From contig CAVZGE010000006.1 of the NCBI GenBank assembly GCA_963774745.1, positions 372,001 to 436,000 on the forward strand: a stretch of DNA of 64,000 nt. The letters run 5' to 3'. The notes below the pieces were generated by a model. It searched no databases, had not been told where the DNA came from, and saw only the letters and a list, made by a program, of their open reading frames with translations. Positions within the stretch are counted from its first letter, which is position 1. Each line of letters begins with the position of its first letter. Shown here one piece after another: positions 57,589 through 64,000 of the stretch. The translations under genes were made by a program, and so were the position numbers. The DNA comes from Prado023 sp963774745. GTDB taxonomy: Bacteria; Actinomycetota; Actinomycetes; S36-B12; CAIYMF01.

Positions 57589-58092
57589 TCAGCGGTTGTC
57601 GCGCTTGGCCTGGCGGCGTGCTCCCTGGGCCCGGCTGGAGGCGTTGCGCTTCTCCCTGCCGGGACCCTTGGGCGTGCGGTCGGTGACCTGGGCGTCGGCC
57701 TGCTCGTCGTCGCTGCCCGCGGCCGCACCCTGTGCGCCGGGCCACGTGCCCGCTGGGTTGGCGGCAGCCAGCCGGTCGGCCCTGAGCTGCTCCGCGCTGG
57801 CCGCGGCGACCTCCGCGAGCCGTGCGCTGACTCGGGCCAGTGCGTCCTCGAACACCTCGGACCGGCCGGCGTTGCGCTCGTTGCGTTCCTTGGCCAGCCC
57901 GCGCCCGCCCTTCTTGCCCACCTTGGCGCTGCCCTGACGCCGGTAGATCCCGGCGTACTTGTTGCGGGCGCGTCGGATCCTCCTGTGCAGATCGATCAGC
58001 CCGTCCTCGTCGAGCTTCGCCATCCGCTTCGGCTCGGCCTCCCGAAGGAGGTCCTTCTCGGCCGAGCCCAATGAGTTCGCCAGTGCGTGCAT
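57589..58092 (-). CDS. Basic hypothetical protein
   Basis: 167 residues, soluble, strongly basic. Helical N-terminus MHALANSLGSAEKDLLREAE, then IRRARNKYAGIYRRQGSAKV with KKGGRGLAKERNERNAGRSE, an Ala/Glu-rich helical middle and a disordered basic tail (EKRNASSRAQGARRQAKRDN). Composition suggests nucleic-acid contact; I recognise no domain. GGAGGAGG 6 nt before the ATG supports the start. Confidence 0.68.
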   Translation of the reverse strand: MHALANSLGSAEKDLLREAEPKRMAKLDEDGLIDLHRRIRRARNKYAGIYRRQGSAKVGKKGGRGLAKERNERNAGRSEVFEDALARVSARLAEVAAASAEQLRADRLAAANPAGTWPGAQGAAAGSDDEQADAQVTDRTPKGPGREKRNASSRAQGARRQAKRDNR

Positions 58093-58206
58093 GTGGTCCT
58101 CCTCCGGCTGGCGGGGTGTCTGGCGACCCTATCGGCCGCGGGCCGGGGGTGCGCGGCGGCCGAGTGGGTCGTGCACTGGGGCCCCTGGGCTGCTTGGATC
58201 CTCGGC

Positions 58207-59121
58207 ATGGGCATGGATGTGGCGACCGATCGGCGGGAGACGCTCGGGCTGCGGGTCTCCGCGGTGGCGGCGCTGGTGCTCGCCGGGGTCGGGATCGTGT
58301 GGGGGTTGGCGGCCGGGTCCCAGGTGATCCTCTTCGACGGGGTGTACTCGATCGTGGGCTTCGTGCTGTCGTGGTTCGGCCTGCGCGCGGCGGCCCTGGT
58401 CGCGAACGGCCCGACCCCGGCCTACCCCTTCGGGCGGGAGGCGCTGGCCCCGCTGGTGGTTGCCGCCCAGGCGCTGGTGCTGGCGGGGACGTTCGGTTAC
58501 GCGGCGGTGGACGCCGTGGGCGTGATCCTGGCGGGGGGAGGCCAGACCGAGGTGGGCTCGGCGCTGGTGTACTCGCTGCTGAGCCTGGCGGCCGCCGTGG
58601 TGGTCCGCCAGCTGCTGGTGCGCTGGCGGGAGGGGTCGGACCTCGTGTCGGCGGAGGTGGACCAGTGGCACGCCGGGGTGGTCCTGGGGGTGGCGATGGT
58701 GATCGGGTTCGCGGTGGCTGTCGCCCTGCAGGGTTCCTCCGTGTCGCACCTGTCGCCGTTCGTTGATCCGGTGCTGGTCCTGGTCGCGGCGGCACTGATC
58801 CTCCCGACCCCGGTGCGGATGCTCCGCCAGGCGTTCCGCGAGCTGCTCGAAGGGGTGCCGGACGCGTCGGTGACCGACCCGATCCATGCGGCCATCGCCG
58901 ACGTGCGCTCCGGGTTCGGGCTTCCCGAGCCGACCACCCGGATCGGCAAGCTGGGGCGCAAGGTGTACCTGGAGCTGGACTTCCTCGTGGCGGCGGACCG
59001 GGGGTGGGTGATCGACGATGCCGATCGCGTGCGCCGTGCGCTGATCGAGCGACTGACCCAGCCCGGGCGGCTGCTGTGGGTGAACGTGGAGCTGCACACC
59101 GACCCCGGTTGGGACACCTGA
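58207..59121 (+). CDS. Cation diffusion facilitator (CDF) family transporter
   Basis: 304 residues with about six membrane helices and a C-terminal cytoplasmic domain. The first metal-binding helix contains LFDGVYSIVGFVLSW (Asp), and VSAEVDQWHAGVVLG provides a further acidic/His pair; the C-terminal domain starts near DASVTDPIHAAIADV. The divergent D-x-x-x-S pattern fits the COG3965-like subgroup, so the ion (zinc, iron or manganese) is open. ATG 58207 follows TTGGAT (58194-58199) by 7 nt. Confidence 0.87.
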   Translation: MGMDVATDRRETLGLRVSAVAALVLAGVGIVWGLAAGSQVILFDGVYSIVGFVLSWFGLRAAALVANGPTPAYPFGREALAPLVVAAQALVLAGTFGYAAVDAVGVILAGGGQTEVGSALVYSLLSLAAAVVVRQLLVRWREGSDLVSAEVDQWHAGVVLGVAMVIGFAVAVALQGSSVSHLSPFVDPVLVLVAAALILPTPVRMLRQAFRELLEGVPDASVTDPIHAAIADVRSGFGLPEPTTRIGKLGRKVYLELDFLVAADRGWVIDDADRVRRALIERLTQPGRLLWVNVELHTDPGWDT

Positions 59122-59214
59122 GGGGGCTTCCCCCGGCGGGTCCGGGCGATCCGACGGGTGGCGCCCCCGGCGCCGACTCGTGAGAAACTTGTCCTCCCTT
59201 GCCAAGGAGTGCTC

Positions 59215-60237
59215 GTGAGTGGAAACACCGTCTACCGGTTCGACAATGCAGCGATCCTGTCGGTGGTTGCCGTGGACGCCCCTGAGGTCGTGACCTCGGA
59301 CTACTTCGACGAGCGACTGGCGCCCACCCTGCAGCGGCTGGGTGTCCGCGCGGGCATGCTCCAGCAGCTGGCCGGGATCGAGGAGCGGCGCTGGTGGCCG
59401 CCGGAGGTCTCGTTCTCCGACGCCGCGGCCCAGGCCGGCGCTCGGGCGCTGGCTGAGGCCGGCATCGCCCCGGAGCAGGTGGGGCTGCTGATCGACACCT
59501 CGGTGTGCCGCGCGCGACTCGAGCCGTCCGCGGCGGTCGCGGTCCACAACGAGCTGGGCCTGCCCTCGTCCTGCCTGAACTTCGACCTGTCGAACGCCTG
59601 CCTCGGCTTCGTCAACGGGATGCAGCTGGCGGCGATGATGATCGACTCCGGGCAGATCCAGTACGCGCTTATCGTCGACGGCGAGGGCAGCCGCACGGTG
59701 CAGGAGCGCACGTTGGATCGGCTGCTGTCCGACGACACCACCGCAGCCGACCTGTTCTCCGACTTCGCCACCCTCACCCTCGGGTCCGGGGCGGCCGGCA
59801 TGGTGATGGGGCCGGCCGATCGGCACCCGGATGCCCACGTGTTCGTCGGCGGCGTGGGGCGAGCCGCAACGGAGCACAACGAGCTGTGCCAGGGCGACAT
59901 GGAGCGGATGGTCACCGACAGCAAGGGGCTGCTGCTGGCCGGGCTCGACGTGGCCGAGGCCACGTGGAAGGACGCCGAGGCCGACTTCGACTGGAGCGAC
60001 GTGCAGCACTACGTCATGCACCAGGTGTCGACAGTGCACTGCGGGGCGATGATCCAGCGGCTGGGCCTCGACGCCGACCTCGTGCCGCTGACGTTCCCCA
60101 CCCGGGGCAACATCGGGCCGGCCGCGATCCCGATCACCCTGGCCATGCACCAGGACAGGATCGAGCCCGGTGACCGCGTGATCCTGCTCGGCATGGGTTC
60201 GGGGATCAACGCCGCGGCCGCCGAGATCCGCTGGTGA
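59215..60237 (+). CDS. oleA: OleA: acyl-CoA head-to-head condensing thiolase-like enzyme
   Basis: 340-residue 3-oxoacyl-ACP synthase III-like enzyme that condenses two long-chain acyl-CoAs to a 2-alkyl-3-ketoacid, the first step of long-chain olefin synthesis. Catalytic Cys129 is in DLSNACLGFVNG, His in HYVMHQVS, Asn in PTRGNIGPAAIP. Glu103 in RLEPSAA lies 26 residues before the Cys, the same spacing as Glu117 and Cys143 of the characterised Xanthomonas OleA. GTG start with AAGGAG 5 nt upstream. It overlaps oleBC by GTGA. Confidence 0.92.
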   Translation: MSGNTVYRFDNAAILSVVAVDAPEVVTSDYFDERLAPTLQRLGVRAGMLQQLAGIEERRWWPPEVSFSDAAAQAGARALAEAGIAPEQVGLLIDTSVCRARLEPSAAVAVHNELGLPSSCLNFDLSNACLGFVNGMQLAAMMIDSGQIQYALIVDGEGSRTVQERTLDRLLSDDTTAADLFSDFATLTLGSGAAGMVMGPADRHPDAHVFVGGVGRAATEHNELCQGDMERMVTDSKGLLLAGLDVAEATWKDAEADFDWSDVQHYVMHQVSTVHCGAMIQRLGLDADLVPLTFPTRGNIGPAAIPITLAMHQDRIEPGDRVILLGMGSGINAAAAEIRW

Positions 60238-62870
60238 GCCTGCCGCCTCCGGGACTCAGCGGGCTCGACGCCCGGTGGTCACGTGAGGTGACCGCGGCGG
60301 ACTCCAGCGGGGTCCTGCGCACCTGGCACGTGCTCGATTCGCACGCCGGGCTGCCCGAGGGAACGCCCGAGCCCATCGGGACACTGCTGTGCGTCCACGG
60401 GAACCCCAGCTGGTCCTACCTCTGGCGCCGGGTCGTGGCCCAGCCACCGGAGGGTTGGCGGGTGGTCGCCGTCGACCACCTGGACATGGGGTTCTCGCAG
60501 CGAACCGGCACCGTCCGCCCGCTCGCGCAGCGGGTCGACGACCTCGACTCGCTCACCGATGCCCTCGGCCTCACCGGACCCGGTGCCACGGGCCACGTCA
60601 TCACGGTCGCCCATGACTGGGGCGGACCCATCTCCTTGGGCTGGGCACTGCGACATGTCGATCAGCTCGCCGGGGTCGTGCTGGCCAACACCGCAGTCCA
60701 CCAGCCCGCCCACGCCAGCGCGCCGAGCCTCATCCGCGCGACGCGCCTGCCCGGGCTGCTGCCGACGATCACCTCGCGCACCCGGACGTTCATCCGGTCG
60801 GGGTTGTTCCTCTCCCGTCCCGTCCCCCCGCCGCCGGTGCGGGCCGGCTACTACGCCCCCTACTCCGGGACGGGCCGACGGCACGCGATCGAGGACTTCG
60901 TCGCGGACATCCCGCTGGACCCGCAGCACGTCAGCGCGCAGCCGCTGGACGCGATCGCCGAGGGGCTCGGCGCCCTGGCCGCCGTCCCGGTCCTGCTGCT
61001 GTGGGGGCCACGGGACCCGGTGTTCTCCGACCTCTACCTGCGCGACCTGATCCGGCGCCTCCCGCACGCCGACGTCCACCGCTACGAGGGCTCCAGCCAC
61101 TTCGTCCCCGAGGACGCACCGACGTTCGCCGCCGATGTCGCCACCTGGGTGCGCAGTCGCAGCCTGCTCCCCGGCCCGCCGGCCGGTGCCGGAGCGGGGG
61201 AGCGGCCACGTTCGGTGCCCGACTCCGGGCGGCCGCTGTGGGCCGGGATCACCGAGCGCGCCGCCGATCCGACGACCCGTGACACCGCCGCAGTCACCGA
61301 GCTGGGGCCCGCCGGGGTGACGGCCACGGTCAGCTTCGCCGAGCTGGACTCCCGGGTCGGTCACATCGCCGCGGGGCTCGCGGACATCGGCGTGGGTCGT
61401 GGGGAGCGGGTCGCCCTGCTGGTCCCCCCCGGGACCGACCTGACGGCCACGCTCTACGGGATCTGGCGGGCCGGGGTCGTCGCGGTGGTCGTGGATGCTG
61501 GCCTGGGAATCCGGGGGATGCGGGTCGCCCTGCGCAGTGCCGGGCCCGCTCACGTGATCGGGACCGCGAAGGGCCTTGCCGCTGCACGGCTCATGGGCAC
61601 CGGGGCCCAGATGATCTCGGTGGGGCCGGTCACGGGATCGGTGCGACGAACCCTCGGTGTGCGATGGCGGCTGGAGGACATCGAGGCGCGGGGCGCCGGG
61701 GTCGAGCCCCCGGATGCTCCCGCCGCCGCTGATCCGGCCGTGATCGCCTTCACCTCCGGGGCCACCGGCCCCGCCAAGGGCGTGCTGTACCTGCACGGGC
61801 AGCTCCAGGCGCAGCGCGACCAGCTCGCGTCCCTGTACGCCATCACTGCGACCGATCGGCTGGTGGCCGCCTTCGGTCCGTTCGCGCTGTTCGGCGCGGC
61901 CCTGGGGATCCCGTCGGCCGTCCCCGACATGGACCTCACCGCGCCGCGCACGCTGACGGCCCGGGCGATGGCCGATGCGACCGAGGCGGTCGACGCGACC
62001 ATGGTCTTCGCCTCCCCGGCGGCGCTGGCGAACGTGGTGGCGACTGCCGGGTCCCTCGACCCCGCAGGGGCCGCTGCCCTGGCCCGCGTCCGGCTGCTCC
62101 TGTCCACCGGGGCCCCGGTGCCTGCCGAGACCCTGCACGCGATGCGGCGACTGCTGCCCGCGGCCGAGGCGCACGCCCCGTACGGGATGACCGAGGTGCT
62201 TCCGGTGGCGGACATCGACCTCGCCGGACTGGACGGGGCCGGCCTCGGCAACGGGGTGTGCGTGGGCCGCCCGGTGCCCGGCGTCGAGGTCGAGATCGCC
62301 CCCCTCGACGGCGACGGCGTTCCCCGTCCGGAGCGGACCACCGACCCGGAGGTGACCGGCGAGGTGTGCGTCCGAGCTGATCACATCAAGGCGCGCTACG
62401 ACCGGCTCTGGGTGACCGATCAGGCCGCGACGCCCAGCCCCGGGTGGCACCGCACCGGTGACGTGGGGCACTTCGACGCCTCGGGGCGGCTGTGGATCGA
62501 GGGCCGGCTGGTGCATGTGATCGTCACGGCAGGGGGTCCCGTCACGCCGGTGGGGATCGAGCGCCGGGTGGAGGCACGCGCCGGGGTCGGACGTGCAGCT
62601 GCGGTCGGGGTCGGGCCCCGGGAGGCTGCCCAGGTGGTCGTCGTCGTCGAGCAGCCAGGGGTCCGGCGGGCGGGCCTGGCCCCCGCACCGCTGCGTGACG
62701 CGGTCCGGGCCGCGGCGGCGGATGGCTCCCCGGAGGGCCCGGGCATCGCGGCGGTCCTGGTGGTGCGGTCCCTGCCCGTGGACGTCCGGCACAACTCCAA
62801 GATCGACCGGGTCGCGGTCGGGCAGTGGGCTCAGCGGGTGCTCGACGGGCGTCGGCCCGGGACGCCATGA
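60234..62870 (+). CDS. oleBC: OleBC fusion: beta-lactone decarboxylase and beta-lactone synthetase
   Basis: 878-residue fusion. Residues 1 to about 310 are an alpha/beta hydrolase of the haloalkane-dehalogenase type (HGNPSWSYLWRR near 55, nucleophile Asp in VAHDWGGPISLGW near 127, His in SSHFVPED near 289): OleB, which decarboxylates the beta-lactone to the cis-olefin. From about 330 an AMP-dependent ligase domain follows (IAFTSGATGPAKGVLYLHG near 505; APYGMTEVLPV; HRTGDVGHF): OleC, which makes the beta-lactone from the beta-hydroxy acid. The B-C fusion is known from actinobacteria. GTGA and ATGA overlaps join it to oleA and oleD. Confidence 0.92.
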   Translation: MSLPPPGLSGLDARWSREVTAADSSGVLRTWHVLDSHAGLPEGTPEPIGTLLCVHGNPSWSYLWRRVVAQPPEGWRVVAVDHLDMGFSQRTGTVRPLAQRVDDLDSLTDALGLTGPGATGHVITVAHDWGGPISLGWALRHVDQLAGVVLANTAVHQPAHASAPSLIRATRLPGLLPTITSRTRTFIRSGLFLSRPVPPPPVRAGYYAPYSGTGRRHAIEDFVADIPLDPQHVSAQPLDAIAEGLGALAAVPVLLLWGPRDPVFSDLYLRDLIRRLPHADVHRYEGSSHFVPEDAPTFAADVATWVRSRSLLPGPPAGAGAGERPRSVPDSGRPLWAGITERAADPTTRDTAAVTELGPAGVTATVSFAELDSRVGHIAAGLADIGVGRGERVALLVPPGTDLTATLYGIWRAGVVAVVVDAGLGIRGMRVALRSAGPAHVIGTAKGLAAARLMGTGAQMISVGPVTGSVRRTLGVRWRLEDIEARGAGVEPPDAPAAADPAVIAFTSGATGPAKGVLYLHGQLQAQRDQLASLYAITATDRLVAAFGPFALFGAALGIPSAVPDMDLTAPRTLTARAMADATEAVDATMVFASPAALANVVATAGSLDPAGAAALARVRLLLSTGAPVPAETLHAMRRLLPAAEAHAPYGMTEVLPVADIDLAGLDGAGLGNGVCVGRPVPGVEVEIAPLDGDGVPRPERTTDPEVTGEVCVRADHIKARYDRLWVTDQAATPSPGWHRTGDVGHFDASGRLWIEGRLVHVIVTAGGPVTPVGIERRVEARAGVGRAAAVGVGPREAAQVVVVVEQPGVRRAGLAPAPLRDAVRAAAADGSPEGPGIAAVLVVRSLPVDVRHNSKIDRVAVGQWAQRVLDGRRPGTP

Positions 62871-63850
62871 GGATCCTGCTGACCGGCAGCAGCAGCCTGC
62901 TGGGGGCCGGGGTGACCCGTGCCCTGCACGCGCGGGGCGACGAGGTCGTCGTGCTGCAGCGGCGCCCGTCAGCCGTGGCCTCCGCTCTCGGGGTCGTCGA
63001 GTACCTCGCGGACCTCACAGACGGGGCAACGGTCAGGCGGGCCATGCAGGGTGCGGACGCGGTGGTCCACCTCGCGGCACGTGTGGGCGTCGTGGGGAGC
63101 AGCGCCGAGTTCCACGAGACGAACGTGACCGGGACCCGAACCGTCCTCGACGCTGCGCGGGCCGACGGGGTCTCCCGGTTCGTGTTCATCTCCTCGCCGT
63201 CGGTCGCGCACTCCGGATCGGCGCTGGCAGGCGCAGGCGCGGACCCCGCCGGCCCGCAGCGGGCCAAGGGTCACTACTCCCGGAGCAAGGCCCGGGCCGA
63301 GCTCGAGGTGCTGGCCGCGGACGCCCCCGGGTTCGCCACGATCGCGATCCGCCCGCACCTGATCTGGGGGCCGGGTGACACCCAGCTGGTCGGGCGGATC
63401 GTCGACCGTGCCCGGTCCGGGCGGCTCGCGCTGGTGGCCGGCGGTCGGGCGCTGATCGACACCACCTACATCGACAACGCGGTGGACGCCGTCGTGGCCG
63501 CCCTGGACCGCGCCGACGTCGGGCACGGGCAGGCGCTGGTGATCTCCAACGGGGAGCCGCGCACGGTCGCCGAGCTGTTCGAGCGGATCTGCGGGGCGTA
63601 CGGCGTCCAGGCGCCCAGGCGGTCGGTGCCCCGGTCGGTCGCGTGGTCCGGTGGGGCGGTGGCCGAGGGCGTGTGGTGGGTGGGCCGGCGGACCGACGAC
63701 CCACCCATGACCCGGTTCCTGGCGGGTCAGCTGGCCACCGCGCACTGGTTCGACCAGCGCCGGACCCGCCAGGTGCTCGAGTGGTCGCCACGGATCACCC
63801 TCGAGGAGGGGTTCGCGCGCCTTGCCGAGGACCGTCTCGCGGGAACGTAG
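62867..63850 (+). CDS. oleD: OleD: NAD(P)-dependent 2-alkyl-3-ketoacid reductase
   Basis: 327-residue extended short-chain dehydrogenase that reduces the OleA product to the beta-hydroxy acid used by OleC. Cofactor motif MRILLTGSSSLLGAGVTRAL at the N-terminus, VVHLAARVGVVG, FVFISSPSVAHSG (Ser) and YSRSK (YxxxK), then RPHLIWGPGDTQLV, as in OleD/3-beta-HSD-like reductases. ATG 62867 overlaps the oleBC stop, completing a translationally coupled operon. Confidence 0.92.
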   Translation: MRILLTGSSSLLGAGVTRALHARGDEVVVLQRRPSAVASALGVVEYLADLTDGATVRRAMQGADAVVHLAARVGVVGSSAEFHETNVTGTRTVLDAARADGVSRFVFISSPSVAHSGSALAGAGADPAGPQRAKGHYSRSKARAELEVLAADAPGFATIAIRPHLIWGPGDTQLVGRIVDRARSGRLALVAGGRALIDTTYIDNAVDAVVAALDRADVGHGQALVISNGEPRTVAELFERICGAYGVQAPRRSVPRSVAWSGGAVAEGVWWVGRRTDDPPMTRFLAGQLATAHWFDQRRTRQVLEWSPRITLEEGFARLAEDRLAGT

Positions 63851-63916
63851 CGTCTCTGCGGGACAGCGAGTCGCTCCCCGTCGGGCGGGCGGGCGGGTCC
63901 TGGGAGTCCGTGCGGC

Positions 63917-64000
63917 GTACCGTGGTGGTGCCATCAGAGCTGCAGCCACGGAGGGGATCATCGACATGACCGACGACCACGTCAATCCCAGGATCATGGC
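63917..64000 (+). CDS. 5' end of an unidentified gene with its promoter, cut by the window edge
   Basis: TACCGT (63917-63922) is a candidate -10; GGAGGGG (63950-63956) precedes ATG 63966 by 9 nt, and the frame MTDDHVNPRIMA stays open to the window end. Only 11 full codons are visible, so the product cannot be named. Its separate promoter suggests it is not part of the ole operon. Confidence 0.5.

Overview
The window is a chromosomal segment of a high-GC actinobacterium, probably of the order Micrococcales; the genus cannot be assigned from sequence alone. The evidence is the strong G/C third-position bias, frequent GTG starts, a CIRCE site in front of hrcA-dnaJ, lipid genes including a fused oleBC gene, and many transcripts that appear to start at the initiation codon itself (a TANNNT-like box 6-7 nt before ATG or GTG).

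Layout. 1-6.7 kb: the 3' part of lepA, an SPFH membrane protein with a small ribbon-helix-helix regulator and a palindromic operator, and two tandem long-chain acyl-CoA ligases, each with its own promoter. 6.7-12 kb: a lipoprotein, hemW, a proline-rich membrane protein, a DUF3097 protein and an ABM-domain/iron-alcohol-dehydrogenase pair. 12-25 kb: the conserved housekeeping block hrcA-dnaJ-rsmE-HIT-phoH-ybeY-CNNM-era-recO-uppS-glyS-dusB, interrupted by a dual-specificity phosphatase and a DUF6703 membrane protein on the other strand. 25-33 kb: two GH13 glycosidases flanking an ABC exporter, then ppdK. 33-38 kb: dgt, a YdcF-like protein, dnaG, a conserved small gene and tRNA-Asn. 38-50 kb: trmB, an F420/NADP oxidoreductase-like protein, pirin, mutY, a hisN-like phosphatase, a carotenoid/retinol-type FAD oxidoreductase, a second ABC exporter, and a GNAT plus enolase-superfamily pair. 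50-59 kb: a P2-type cation ATPase, a GNAT protein, glgB, a CaCA exchanger and a CDF transporter. 59-64 kb: the oleA-oleBC-oleD operon for long-chain olefin biosynthesis and the start of one more gene.

Functional links. The duplicated acyl-CoA ligases could supply activated fatty acids to OleA, although they lie more than 50 kb away. The housekeeping block serves translation, ribosome maturation, protein folding and cell-wall lipid carrier synthesis. GH13 enzymes, glgB and ppdK point to alpha-glucan and central carbon metabolism. The GNAT/enolase-superfamily pair resembles the N-succinylamino acid racemase pathway.

Five genes are frame-disrupted. Three (the proline-rich membrane protein, one GH13 gene and ppdK) have what looks like one local indel. 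glgB has a run of single-base insertions that looks like a sequence-quality artefact. The CaCA exchanger is broken by an exact 20-bp tandem duplication, and removing one copy restores the frame. The most unusual non-coding structures are two copies of a three-part inverted-repeat element (near 32.9 and 40.3 kb) and the SPFH operator. No rRNA, CRISPR array, prophage or insertion sequence was seen.
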